Part shown: in pieces, positions 45,078 through 55,010 of the stretch
How positions within the stretch are numbered: position 1 is the first letter of the stretch
How the letters are laid out: each line of letters starts with the position of its first letter
Assembly (NCBI GenBank): GCA_018262195.1
Contig: JAGTRS010000002.1
Coordinates: 1-64,000, forward strand
Length of the DNA stretch: 64,000 nt
Source of the DNA: Pseudomonadota bacterium
GTDB taxonomy: Bacteria > Pseudomonadota > Gammaproteobacteria > Burkholderiales > Rhodocyclaceae
Reading direction: 5' to 3'
Notes under the pieces: generated by a model
The model's database searches: none
Told to the model about the DNA's origin: nothing
What the model saw: only the letters and a program-made list of their open reading frames with translations
Position numbers and translations under genes: made by a program

Positions 45078-45106
45078 TTGACCTGCTCAGGCAAAGCCTA
45101 AATACT
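45078..45106 (+). promoter_or_regulatory. Putative promoter for nfeD-qmcA
   Basis: TTGACC at 45078-45083, with AATACT at 45101-45106 after a 17-nt spacer or TAAATA after 15 nt. It is followed by the AAGGAG ribosome-binding site of nfeD about 10 nt later. Weak -10, so tentative. Confidence 0.35.
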
Positions 45107-45127
45107 CGCCGGACTAAGGAGAAAAAC

Positions 45128-45568
45128 ATGCATCCTGAATGGTGGCACTGGGTTGTCGGCGGCATCGTGCTGGTTCTCGCCGAGCTCGTCATACCCTCGT
45201 TCTTCATCGTCTGGTTTGGTCTGGGCGCCTTGCTCGTCGGTCTGCTGGCGCTGGCCTTCGATCTCTCGCTGACTGCCCAGCTGGCGACCTGGACGCTCGC
45301 CTCGCTGGCGATGGTCGTACTGTGGTTCCGCGTTTTCAAACAAAGCTTCATCAAGACCCGCTCGGGCACGGCCGATGGCGAGGCAATCGGTGAAATCGGC
45401 CTGCTGGTCAGTGCCGTTGCTCCGTTCGAGCGCGGCAAGGTACGTTTCCAGCGGCCCATCCTCGGCTCCGAAGAATGGGTTTGTCTGGCGGATAGCGCTA
45501 TCGCTGCCGGCGAGCGGGTCAAGGTTACTGCCGTCGAAGGCAGTTTTGTCAAAGTCAGCAAAGCCTAG
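45128..45568 (+). CDS. nfeD: NfeD-family membrane protein (short form)
   Basis: 146 residues. N-terminal membrane helices (WWHWVVGGIVLVLAELVIPSF and a following pair) and a C-terminal OB-fold (GEIGLLVSAVAPFERGKVRFQ to ERVKVTAVEGSFVKV). Short NfeD proteins pair with SPFH proteins in membrane microdomain quality control. Excellent AAGGAG before the ATG. qmcA follows by 11 nt. Confidence 0.92.
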   Translation: MHPEWWHWVVGGIVLVLAELVIPSFFIVWFGLGALLVGLLALAFDLSLTAQLATWTLASLAMVVLWFRVFKQSFIKTRSGTADGEAIGEIGLLVSAVAPFERGKVRFQRPILGSEEWVCLADSAIAAGERVKVTAVEGSFVKVSKA

Positions 45569-45579
45569 AGAGATCGAAA

Positions 45580-46440
45580 ATGGATATGAACGCAGGATTT
45601 GTCGTCACACTGGCCATTCTGGTCTTTGTCATCGTCACCATCGCCAAGGGCGTGCGTATCGTGCCGCAGGGCGAGGAGTGGATCGTCGAACGCCTCGGTA
45701 AATACCATGGCACGCTGAAACCGGGCCTCAATATTGTCATCCCCTACCTCGACAAGGTGTCTTACCAGCTGGTGACCAAGGACATCATCCTCGACGTCCA
45801 GGAGCAGGAAGTCATCACCCGTGACAATGCCGTGATCCTGACCAATGCCATCGCCTTCATCAAGGTCACCGACCCGGTCAAGGCGGTTTATGGGGTGACC
45901 GATTTTTCCGAAGCCATCCGCAACCTGATCATGACGACGCTGCGTTCCATCGTCGGCGAAATGGAACTCGACGAGGCGCTGTCCTCGCGCGACAAGATCA
46001 AGGCCCGGCTGCGCGAAAGCATTGCCGACGAAGCGGTGGATTGGGGCCTGACCGTCAAATCGGTCGAAATCCAGGACATCAAGCCCTCGCAATCGATGCA
46101 GAAGGCCATGGAAATGCAGGCGGCCGCCGAGCGTGAGCGCAAGGCCGTCGTCACCCGCTCGGAAGGCGCCAAGCAGTCGGCCATTCTCGAAGCCGAAGCC
46201 CGGCTGGAATCGGCCAAGCGCGACGCCAACGCCCAGGTCATGCTGGCCGAAGCATCGGCCGAGGCGATCCGCCGCATCACGGCGGCTATCGGCGACCAGA
46301 CAGGACCGATGTCCTACATGCTCGGCGAAAAATATATCGCTGCACTCGAGCGCATGGGCGAAAAGGACAACGCCAAGGTCGTCGTTCTGCCTGCCGACCT
46401 CCAGGAAGCGGTACGCGGCCTGTTCGGAAGGAAAGCTTAA
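45580..46440 (+). CDS. qmcA: SPFH/Band 7 paraslipin (QmcA-like)
   Basis: 286 residues. One N-terminal membrane helix (AGFVVTLAILVFVIVTIAKG), SPFH domain with RIVPQGEEWIVERLGKYHGTL and VITRDNAVILTNAIAFIKVTD, then a long Ala/Glu coiled coil (AAAERERKAVVTRSEGAKQ). Oligomeric scaffold of membrane microdomains that modulates FtsH-type proteases. Operon with nfeD. Confidence 0.93.
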   Translation: MDMNAGFVVTLAILVFVIVTIAKGVRIVPQGEEWIVERLGKYHGTLKPGLNIVIPYLDKVSYQLVTKDIILDVQEQEVITRDNAVILTNAIAFIKVTDPVKAVYGVTDFSEAIRNLIMTTLRSIVGEMELDEALSSRDKIKARLRESIADEAVDWGLTVKSVEIQDIKPSQSMQKAMEMQAAAERERKAVVTRSEGAKQSAILEAEARLESAKRDANAQVMLAEASAEAIRRITAAIGDQTGPMSYMLGEKYIAALERMGEKDNAKVVVLPADLQEAVRGLFGRKA

Positions 46441-46660
46441 TTCAGGCGCCACACATCCATTTTCAGTAGCAATACAAAACTTTGCTTACGAATACAGTTC
46501 AAATGCTAATCTGCCTATGCAGTTGTCGTCATGAGATCTACGCCTGTCGAATGGCCCAATAACTCAGCATCAAACTGTCACCACACCGAGTATTGGAACT
46601 AATGCAGCCCCCCCCAACAAATGTAGTTAGCCGGACTTGATTCAGCCAAAACAAAAAGCC

Positions 46661-47611
46661 ATGCAGGAAAAACCGCCTCGCCGTCATGCTCGGGAAGAAC
46701 CGCTCATCCCGGCGTCCGGTGGTGGTTTCCTGGTGCATGGGGCGGTACACGAAATTTCAGGAGGCGCTTCTGAACTCGACGAGGCGCTGCTCGAAAAACT
46801 GTTTCTCCGCCGTCTGAAACGACTGGAGCGTGTTCTGGCATCGCATGGCGGCTCGGTTGTCCGGCAGATGCCACAAAGCCTGCTCGCCTCTTTCGAAACC
46901 GCGGAAGCTGCATTGCTCGGGGCCTGCGAAATGCAGAGGCGCTGCGCCGTCATCCCCCAGATCGCCGACACCCAGATCGCACTGAAGATTGGCATTCATC
47001 CCGCAGCTCTCGGACGGATCTCACCAACCCCGTATGACCCCGCCGAAGCTACGGCGGCAAAACTCTCAACCCTGCTTGGCGAAGCCAGCATCGTGATTTC
47101 GGAAAGCGTTGCAGACGCCCTCCCCTCCGGCTTGCGCGAGATTGCCGTTCAAGTCAGTAATGACGGCTCCGCAATCGCGGCCTACTCCATCGACTGGAAT
47201 ATTGTTCCCATGCTGCGCTCTCCGGCACCAAGGAAAACCAGGTTGCCCGAGGCCAGCGTCACCCCGGACTCCCCACAAGACGGAATTACCATCCGCCATG
47301 GCGAGCAGGTCTTTCGATTTGGGGCGGAACACCCCGTGCTGACCATAGGCCGAGACCCCGCCAGCGCCATCACCATCAATTGCCCGAAAGCCTCCAGGCA
47401 GCATTGCCGCATCGTCTATCAACAAGGCGCTTACGTGCTGGTCGACCTGAGTACGAATGGCACCTACATTACGTCCAACAACACGCCGGAAATACTGATC
47501 AGGAAAAAGATGACCACATTGAACGGCAATGGCCGGATCAGCTTTGGCCAGTCGTGGCAACCAGGTGGTGATCATGCCTTCGAGTTCGAGATCAAGCTCA
47601 CCGAGTCTTGA
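46661..47611 (+). CDS. FHA-domain protein with degenerate nucleotide-cyclase-like domain
   Basis: 316 residues from this ATG; a TTG at 46637 would add eight. The N-terminal half (about 30-180) has the outline of a class III cyclase homology domain (LLEKLFLRRLKRLERVLASHGG, LLASFETAEAALLGACEMQ, LKIGIHPAALG), but I see no pair of metal-binding Asp residues and the GDG-like turn reads MPQ. The C-terminal FHA domain (about 220-300) has GRDP, the SRQHC loop and LSTNGTYI, so it should bind phosphothreonine peptides. Neither start has a clear ribosome-binding site. About 195 nt of AT-rich, feature-poor DNA separates it from qmcA. Confidence 0.75.
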   Translation: MQEKPPRRHAREEPLIPASGGGFLVHGAVHEISGGASELDEALLEKLFLRRLKRLERVLASHGGSVVRQMPQSLLASFETAEAALLGACEMQRRCAVIPQIADTQIALKIGIHPAALGRISPTPYDPAEATAAKLSTLLGEASIVISESVADALPSGLREIAVQVSNDGSAIAAYSIDWNIVPMLRSPAPRKTRLPEASVTPDSPQDGITIRHGEQVFRFGAEHPVLTIGRDPASAITINCPKASRQHCRIVYQQGAYVLVDLSTNGTYITSNNTPEILIRKKMTTLNGNGRISFGQSWQPGGDHAFEFEIKLTES

Positions 47612-47629
47612 AACAGATGGGAAGCCAGG

Positions 47630-48208
47630 CTACTTCCCGACATCCCCATATTGTTTGCGCAGCCGGTTCAAGCCCTGCTGGAATGCCTCGGCATCGCCAT
47701 GATCGAAGAAATTCGGGTAGCGGTCGTGTGCGGCCTTGACGCGGCGGGCATGCTTGATCGGGCACCAATACTGCTCGGTCCGCGCCGCCACTTCCCGCGT
47801 ATATGCCGCCACGCCGTTGCCGTATGAGCAATAGAAACAGTTGAATTTCTCGATGATGTTGAGATAAGGCAGATCTTCCCGATCGAAAACCATATAGTCC
47901 GAACGTCGCACCTTCGGAATTCTGTAAACGGGGAAACAGATGGCCTGATATAGCGTGACAAACAGGTCCATCAACAGAAACGGTATCCAGCCGGCGTAGA
48001 TGACCGGTGCAGTCAGTGCAACCAGAAAGCGACTGCGCAGCAGGAAGCGGAACAGGCCGGTCTTGTAGCGACGCTGCTGGCGAAGAAGTTCATCGGCCAA
48101 CTCCTGTTTCTTCTGCGCCCACTCTTCGCGCGTCTTCCGGTATTCCTCTTCAAGTTCATCCTGAAGGCTGTGGATGCGCAGCAGCAGTTCGTCAATATTA
48201 TTGTTCAT
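47630..48208 (-). CDS. Coiled-coil membrane protein with Cys/His cluster
   Basis: 192 residues, no recognised family name. Residues 1-48 form an acidic-basic coiled coil (LQDELEEEYRKTREEW). A hydrophobic hairpin spans about 58-92. The C-terminal part has C124-x2-C127, then C149-x3-H153 (NCFYCSYGNG and YWCPIKHARR), which suggests a metal site. It converges with the FHA gene, 18 nt apart. About 180 nt without features separate it from the CoA-transferase gene. Confidence 0.65.
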   Translation of the reverse strand: MNNNIDELLLRIHSLQDELEEEYRKTREEWAQKKQELADELLRQQRRYKTGLFRFLLRSRFLVALTAPVIYAGWIPFLLMDLFVTLYQAICFPVYRIPKVRRSDYMVFDREDLPYLNIIEKFNCFYCSYGNGVAAYTREVAARTEQYWCPIKHARRVKAAHDRYPNFFDHGDAEAFQQGLNRLRKQYGDVGK

Positions 48209-48389
48209 GGCCCCTTGATCCTTTGCCTGTGCGGCTTGGCATACCAGCAGAGTTTGCCTGATCGGAGGATCAGCGTCACGCCCGATCGCAGTTCATCGGT
48301 GCCTTTCGGGAGAGCGCGAGTAGCCCGATAATAAGTACCAGCCGCCAGACAGGTAGCACCCGATCAGCCCCAACCTCCTTCGGATAGCC

Positions 48390-49565
<1,176 letters not shown>

Positions 49566-49574
49566 CGCAATGCG

Positions 49575-49642
49575 GGCCCGGGCCGTTTCTCGGGCCGGGG
49601 CAACTACCGCTCAGGAAAAATGACCCGCCCAGCCTTGGGCGG
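49575..49642. terminator. Possible terminator hairpins between convergent genes
   Basis: GGCCCG/CGGGCC (49575-49596) and CGCCCA/TGGGCG (49626-49641) lie in the 85-nt gap between the AMACR-like gene and the opposing small secreted protein. Both are GC-rich without long T-tracts. Confidence 0.35.
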
Positions 49643-49650
49643 CAACCGGA

Positions 49651-50151
49651 TCACCGCTCGCAAACAGCGAGCAGATCAGCTTCCAGTTCGATTTCCATGC
49701 CTTTTTCCAGCTTACGGTCGACGAACATGCCGCGATAGAGCCGTCCGGCATTTTCGGCCCTTTTGGCGTGCGGCGTTTCCCAGTCGCTGACCCGGACGCG
49801 AACGACACCGATCTGCTCGTCACGCTCCGCCACATCCTGCGCCACGCAGGGGAAGGCATTGGCGTGCCGGTTGAATTCGTCGCGGCTGTATTGCTCGATA
49901 TTCTTGCCCGGCACCAGCGGGCACTTGGCCAGGTGGCGGGTCCGAACCTCGGCCGTAATCACTTCGCCTTTCAGGAAGAAAACGGGCTCGGTGACGATCC
50001 ACCCGGCCCCACCTTCTTCATAGCGCACACACTGCCCGGACTTCAGCATTTCCGGCTGCTTGAACAGCAAGCGTGCCGATGGCCGCAGAACCGGTTCCGC
50101 AGCCTGGGCCGACAGCGCCAGCCAGGCCAGCGCAAGCACGAAAATTCGCAT
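49651..50151 (-). CDS. Small periplasmic protein with four cysteines
   Basis: 166 residues. Signal peptide about 1-18 (LALSAQAAE). Four cysteines in the mature chain (QCVRY, AKCPL, FPCVA, AVCER) fit two disulfides. No family recognised. Start at 50151 with GGAT upstream, inside the gap after the PaaK-like gene. Last gene of the ligase/importer operon by orientation, 14 nt after the previous stop. Confidence 0.65.
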   Translation of the reverse strand: MRIFVLALAWLALSAQAAEPVLRPSARLLFKQPEMLKSGQCVRYEEGGAGWIVTEPVFFLKGEVITAEVRTRHLAKCPLVPGKNIEQYSRDEFNRHANAFPCVAQDVAERDEQIGVVRVRVSDWETPHAKRAENAGRLYRGMFVDRKLEKGMEIELEADLLAVCER

Positions 50152-50165
50152 GAAAGATATCCGGA

Positions 50166-51395
50166 TCAATAGACCCGGCTATCTTCGATCACCTTCCCGT
50201 CGTTGGGCAAGCCCCCCGGCGCCGAAAAAGCGACTTCGCCGCGCAGTTTGGTCACTTCGCGCAAGCTGCTGACCACCGCCTTGTCGAGCACCTCGTTGCC
50301 GGCTTCGATCTCGCAGTGCAGGACCATGCGATCCTGCCCGCCCGGGTTGTCGACCACCAGCCGCATGCGATGAATTTCCGGGTGGCGAACAGCGATCTCG
50401 GCCACCTGCTCGGGATGCACGAACATGCCCTTGACCTTGGTCGTCTGGTCCGCCCGACCCAGCCAGCCCCTGAGCCGGATATTGCTGCGGCCGCAGGGTG
50501 AACGCCCTGGCAAGATGGCCGACAGATCACCGGTAGCAAAACGGATCAGCGGATAGTCCGGACTGAAGGTCGTTACTACCACCTCGCCGACCTCACCCGG
50601 CTCGACCGGATCGCCGGTGCCGGGACGGACGATCTCGACCAGCAGCTCCTCCTCGACCACCAGCCCTTCCTCGGCTTCGGTCTCATAGGCAATCGCACCG
50701 ATATCGGCAGTGGCATAACACTGGCGGACCGTGATGCCACGCTCCTTGAGCCAGTTGCGGGTAATGCCCGGCAGCGCTTCGCCAGACACCAGCGCCTTCT
50801 TCAGCGAGGAAATATCAGCGCCGAGTTCCTCGGCCTTCTCGACAATGATGCGCAAGAAGGACGGCGTGCCAACATAGCCATCCGGCTTCAGGTCGACCAT
50901 GGCCTGAACCTGCTGTTCGGTCTGGCCGATGCCGCCCGGGAATACGGCGCAACCGAGCTTGCGCGCCCCGCCCTCCATCAGGAAGGCGCCGGGGGTGAAA
51001 TGATAGGAAAAGCAGTTGTGGACCAGATCACCATGGCGGAAACCGGCGGCGTAGAGCACCCGCGCCATGCGCCAGTGATCCATGTCCATACCTTGCAGTT
51101 CGTAGATCGGCCCGGGCGAAGCAAAAACCCGCTTGGCCTTGTGACGGGCCAGGGCATTCAGCCCTCCGAAAGGCGGATGCTTCTTCTGCAATTCGATCAA
51201 GTCACGTTTGCGGGTCAACGGCAGTTTGGCCAGCGCCTCGCGCGTTACGCAGTCGAACGGATTGATGCCGGCCAGTGTCTGGAAGTAGTAGGACGTCGTT
51301 TCCTTGGCATGCGCCACCTGCCGGGCCAGCTTGTCCATCAGGTCGGCTTCTCGCTCATCCGGATCGCGGGTTTCGAGCGGATCGTAATAGCTCAT
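50166..51395 (-). CDS. PaaK-like adenylate-forming CoA ligase
   Basis: 409 residues, phenylacetate-CoA ligase family. The C-terminal adenylation parts are clear: CYATADIGAIAYE, RFATGDLSAI, GRADQTTKVKGMFVHPEQV. The usual P-loop (SSGTTGKP) is replaced by FASPGPIYE at 91-99, so ATP phosphate handling may differ or a variant subfamily is present. Likely activates an aromatic or other organic acid to its CoA ester. The last 30 residues (LPNDGKVIEDSRVY) follow the family. Downstream of the second liv importer on the same strand. Confidence 0.85.
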   Translation of the reverse strand: MSYYDPLETRDPDEREADLMDKLARQVAHAKETTSYYFQTLAGINPFDCVTREALAKLPLTRKRDLIELQKKHPPFGGLNALARHKAKRVFASPGPIYELQGMDMDHWRMARVLYAAGFRHGDLVHNCFSYHFTPGAFLMEGGARKLGCAVFPGGIGQTEQQVQAMVDLKPDGYVGTPSFLRIIVEKAEELGADISSLKKALVSGEALPGITRNWLKERGITVRQCYATADIGAIAYETEAEEGLVVEEELLVEIVRPGTGDPVEPGEVGEVVVTTFSPDYPLIRFATGDLSAILPGRSPCGRSNIRLRGWLGRADQTTKVKGMFVHPEQVAEIAVRHPEIHRMRLVVDNPGGQDRMVLHCEIEAGNEVLDKAVVSSLREVTKLRGEVAFSAPGGLPNDGKVIEDSRVY

Positions 51396-51507
51396 TTCAG
51401 TGTTCTCCGTTTTTTACGCTTCGCGTAGCAAACCCGGTTGCCCGTGGGATTTTCGTTGGGCGATTGTCAGCCTCGCTTGAAGCGGCGGCATTACCGCCCA
51501 AAAGCAC

Positions 51508-51604
51508 CAACCCCTCCCGGCCTCCCTTTGTCAGGGGAGGAGCAAACCAGATCAGGCTGGAACTAACCCCCTCCCCTGACAAGGGGAGGGCTGGGGACGG
51601 GTTT
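51508..51604. repeat. Imperfect inverted repeat (33-35 nt arms, 29-nt loop)
   Basis: The left arm 51508-51540 and right arm 51570-51604 are near reverse complements, with the core TTGTCAGGGGAGG on one side and CCTCCCCTGACAAGG on the other. It lies in the 239-nt gap between livF and the PaaK-like gene. It looks like a dispersed intergenic repeat that can form a strong hairpin, possibly a transcript boundary. Confidence 0.75.
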
Positions 51605-51634
51605 GAACCACCACCAAGAATCATGACCAGCCTC

Positions 51635-52510
51635 TTACGACAGCCAGCGCTTTCTTCTGCGATAGTGTTTTACATCCTTAAAAGACTTTCTACCGGCGGA
51701 GGAGAGCCCCAAATAGAACTCCTTGACGTCCTCATTGGTCCGCAGATCTTCCGCATCACCTTCCATCACCACCCGACCGTTCTCCAGGATGTAGCCGAAG
51801 TCCGCATAACGCAGCGCCACCATGGTGTTCTGTTCGGCGAGCAGGAAACTGACGTTCTCGCGGGTATTCAGGTCCTTCACGATTTCGAAGATTTCCTCGA
51901 CGATCTGCGGTGCCAGGCCCATCGACGGTTCGTCGAGCAGAATCATTTCCGGCTTGGCCATCAGCGCCCGGCCGATGGCGCACATCTGCTGCTCGCCGCC
52001 AGAGGTGTAGCCGGCCTGCGAGGTACGTCGCGTTTTGAGGCGAGGGAAATAGTGGTAGACCTTTTCCAGGCTGTCCTTCAGCTCGCCGCGCGAAATGCTG
52101 CGCGTGTAGGCGCCGGTCAGCAGGTTTTCCTCGATGGTCAGGTGGCCAAAGCAATGGCGCCCTTCCATGACCTGGATGACACCGCGCTTGACCAACTCGT
52201 TCGGGGTGAGCTGGTCGATGCGCTGGCCCTTGTATTCGACAGAACCCTTGGTCACATCGCCGCGCTCGGCATGCAGCAGATTGGAGATCGCCTTCAGGGT
52301 CGTCGATTTGCCGGCGCCGTTGGCACCGAGCAAGGCGACGATCTTGCCTTTCGGCACGTTCAGCGACACCCCCTTGAGCACCAGAATCACGTGGTCGTAG
52401 ATGACCTCGATATTGTTGATGCTCAGGTAGTTGTCGGGCACGGCAGCGGCAGTTTGTGTATTCATCATCGTTTCCGATTCATGGGACGGAGAGAAAGAGC
52501 GAGGGCTCAT
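51635..52510 (-). CDS. livF: Branched-chain-type ABC importer ATPase (second copy)
   Basis: 291 residues. Walker A GANGAGKSTT, signature TSGGEQQMCAIGRAL, Walker B LLDEPSMGLAPQIV. It is longer than LivF because of an N-terminal 28-residue lead and a basic C-terminal tail (SFKDVKHYRRRKRWLS). Internal Met codons at 52468 and 52465 could give a shorter protein, but the long start has the better ribosome-binding site. Part of the importer encoded at 51.6-56.7 kb. Confidence 0.93.
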   Translation of the reverse strand: MSPRSFSPSHESETMMNTQTAAAVPDNYLSINNIEVIYDHVILVLKGVSLNVPKGKIVALLGANGAGKSTTLKAISNLLHAERGDVTKGSVEYKGQRIDQLTPNELVKRGVIQVMEGRHCFGHLTIEENLLTGAYTRSISRGELKDSLEKVYHYFPRLKTRRTSQAGYTSGGEQQMCAIGRALMAKPEMILLDEPSMGLAPQIVEEIFEIVKDLNTRENVSFLLAEQNTMVALRYADFGYILENGRVVMEGDAEDLRTNEDVKEFYLGLSSAGRKSFKDVKHYRRRKRWLS

Positions 52511-52517
52511 GCCCCCA

Positions 52518-52529
52518 CTCCTTCCTCCT
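52518..52529 (-). promoter_or_regulatory. Ribosome-binding site supporting the long LivF start
   Basis: On the minus strand AGGAGGAAGGAG ends 7 nt before the ATG at 52510. The internal Met codons have only GGAAAC. This argues for the 28-residue N-terminal lead being translated. Confidence 0.6.
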
Positions 52530-52535
52530 GCCGTC

Positions 52536-53858
52536 TCATTTTTCCTTGGAACAATCGCGCGGGGTGATGCCCTTTTCCTTGGCGTACTGCTTGGCAGATG
52601 CCTGGAAGAGCGGGTGGATCAGCGCCTTGTTACCCTCGATCCAGCCGGACACCGGAACCCACTTGGCGCCATCCCACTGCTGGATCTTCACCTTGCCGGA
52701 ACCTTCGTGGTTGTCGCAGGAGGTCTTGATTTCCGGCAACAGGTCGGTCGCACCCAACACCTTCAGGCGAGCATCGGTGATGTTCAGGTTTTCCAGCGCC
52801 CAGCGTGTCTGTTCGCCATTGAGAGCCTTGCCCTTGCCGTACTTTTCCTGGCCCTTGCGGATCGCTTCGACTGACAGCACGGCGGCAGAAACGCCACGGT
52901 TGTAGAGCACGGTGCCGATCTTGGCAGCATCCTGCAGATTGCCCTTGCCGGCGCCGTAGACCACCTTCTCGATATCGGCGATGACCGGCACCTGCTTGCC
53001 TGCAACGTTCCAGGTCGCGGCCATGTAGCCCTTGGCGGCCTCACCGGCCGGCACAACGTCTTCTTCCGAACCCGTCCACCACGAACCGATCATCTTGTCA
53101 CGCGGGAAACCAACCTTCTGGGCGGCCTTCAATGCGGTCTGGTTCATCACGCCCCAGCCCCAGAAAATGACGAAATCCGGCTTTTCCTGGCGAATCTTCA
53201 GCCACTGGGCGCCCTGCTCGTTGCCCGGGTGGGCCACCGGAATCTGCACCATCTCGAACTTGTTCAATGCGGCTTCGGCGTTCAGCGCGACAATGGCTTC
53301 CTTGCCGTAAGCCGAGTCGTGGTAGAGATAAACGATCTTCTTGCCAGCCAGGCTGCCGCCATTCTTGTCCTTGATGAACTTGACGATGGCCGAGGCCTGC
53401 ATCTGGTAAGTGGTGACCAGCGGGAAGGCATACGGGAAGACCGAGCCATCAACCGCGTCGGTGCGGCCGTAGCCCATCATCGCCAGCGGCAGCTTGTCCT
53501 GGGCCGACTTGTCGATGAGAGCATAGGAAATGCCGGTCGACATCGTGTGCAGCGGGCCGGCCGACTTGGCGGCCTTACCCTTCAGGCGCTCGTAACACTC
53601 GACGCCCTTGGCATTGTTGTATTCCGTTTCGCACTCTTCGTAGGTCATCTGGACGCCATTGACGCCCTTTTCCTTGAGATTGACGTAATTGAGGTAGTCG
53701 ATGAAACCACCGTAGAAAGCCTGGCCGTTCGAGCCGTAGGGGCCGACGCGGTAGTCAATCAGCGGGAAGAACTGCTCTTCGGCAGCCACGGCCATCTGCG
53801 ACAGCATGGCCATGGAGACCGCGGCGGCGGCAATAGCGGGTTTGAAATTTTTGATCAT
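52536..53858 (-). CDS. ABC importer substrate-binding protein (second copy)
   Basis: 440 residues, type I periplasmic-binding fold, Sec signal peptide (about 1-26, QMAVAAEE). Not a lipoprotein, unlike the first copy. Features: DYRVGPYGSNGQAFYGGFIDYLNYVN, EECETEYNNAKGVECYERLKG, VYLYHDSAYGKEAIVALNAEA, FVIFWGWGVMNQTALKAAQ. This subgroup is found beside aromatic or fatty acid CoA ligases rather than with true leucine transporters. The ligand is unknown. Confidence 0.9.
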   Translation of the reverse strand: MIKNFKPAIAAAAVSMAMLSQMAVAAEEQFFPLIDYRVGPYGSNGQAFYGGFIDYLNYVNLKEKGVNGVQMTYEECETEYNNAKGVECYERLKGKAAKSAGPLHTMSTGISYALIDKSAQDKLPLAMMGYGRTDAVDGSVFPYAFPLVTTYQMQASAIVKFIKDKNGGSLAGKKIVYLYHDSAYGKEAIVALNAEAALNKFEMVQIPVAHPGNEQGAQWLKIRQEKPDFVIFWGWGVMNQTALKAAQKVGFPRDKMIGSWWTGSEEDVVPAGEAAKGYMAATWNVAGKQVPVIADIEKVVYGAGKGNLQDAAKIGTVLYNRGVSAAVLSVEAIRKGQEKYGKGKALNGEQTRWALENLNITDARLKVLGATDLLPEIKTSCDNHEGSGKVKIQQWDGAKWVPVSGWIEGNKALIHPLFQASAKQYAKEKGITPRDCSKEK

Positions 53859-53921
53859 TGAATGTCTCCTCCAGTTATTACAAAAAGCGGCGGGGCCCCA
53901 CCGCTTGAACCACAGTCATTC

Positions 53922-54998
53922 CTAGTGCGGGAACGGCCACAAGCGCAGCTTCTCCTTGGCGATTTGCCACAGACGGGCCAGCCCGTGTGGCTCAACGATC
54001 AGGAAGAACATGATCAGCGCACCGAACACCGTAATCTGGATGTGCGACACGGTAGCGCTGGAAAACGGTAGCCCGAACAGTTCGGCGAAGAACGGCAGGG
54101 CGATATCGAGAAAGATCGGCAGTAGCAGGATGAATGCCGCTCCGAGGAAGCTGCCCATGATCGAACCGACACCGCCGATGATGATCATGAACAAAATCTT
54201 GAAGGACATTTCGAGCGAGAAGCCATCCGGCTCGACCGAACCGAGGTAGCAGAAGGCGTACAGCGCGCCGGCCACACCGCAGTAGAAAGAACTCACGGCA
54301 AAGGCAAGCAGCTTGGTCTGCATCAGCTTGATGCCGATCACCGACGCCGCCACATCCATGTCGCGCACCGCCATCCAGGCCCGGCCGGTGGCCGAGCGGA
54401 CCATGTTCTTGGCGGCCAGCGCCATGACGACGACGATGGATAGGACCAGCAGATACTTCTCGACCGGGGTCGTCAGCTCGTGGCCGAAGATGATCAGACG
54501 CTGCGTCGAGATCACGCCGGACGAGGAGTTGTTGGACAGCCACGGGAACTTGGTCAGACACCAGACGATGAAGAACTGCGCCGCCAGCGTCGCCACGGCC
54601 AGATAGAAGCCCTTGATGCGCAACGATGGAAGACCGAACAGGATGCCAACCCCGGCGGCGGTCAACCCGGCGCAGATGAAGGAAACCAGAATCGGAATGC
54701 CCTCGATGCGCAACTGGAAGTTGTAAGCGGCATAGGCGCCGACCGCCATGAATGCGGCCGAACCGAGCGAGAGCTGGCCGGCATAACCGGTCAGGACGTT
54801 CAGCCCGAGCGCCGCCAGGGCAAAGATCAGGAAAGGAATCAGGATGGCCGAGAACCAGTATTCGCTGGCAAAAAGCGGCACCCCGATGAAAGCGACGACA
54901 AGCAGCGCGATAACCCCGATCCGGTCCTGACGAATCGGGAAGATCTGTTGGTCGGTGGCGTAGGTGGTCTTGAATTGACCGGCTTCACGGTAAAGCAT
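53922..54998 (-). CDS. livM: Branched-chain-type ABC importer permease (second copy)
   Basis: 358 residues, about ten membrane segments. LivM features: LGLNVLTGYAGQLSLGSAAFMAVGAYAA and the coupling loop SATGRAWMAVRDMDVAASVIGIKLM. It starts 12 nt after livH. Confidence 0.94.
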   Translation of the reverse strand: MLYREAGQFKTTYATDQQIFPIRQDRIGVIALLVVAFIGVPLFASEYWFSAILIPFLIFALAALGLNVLTGYAGQLSLGSAAFMAVGAYAAYNFQLRIEGIPILVSFICAGLTAAGVGILFGLPSLRIKGFYLAVATLAAQFFIVWCLTKFPWLSNNSSSGVISTQRLIIFGHELTTPVEKYLLVLSIVVVMALAAKNMVRSATGRAWMAVRDMDVAASVIGIKLMQTKLLAFAVSSFYCGVAGALYAFCYLGSVEPDGFSLEMSFKILFMIIIGGVGSIMGSFLGAAFILLLPIFLDIALPFFAELFGLPFSSATVSHIQITVFGALIMFFLIVEPHGLARLWQIAKEKLRLWPFPH

Positions 54999-55010
54999 GT
55001 GTTTTCTCCC

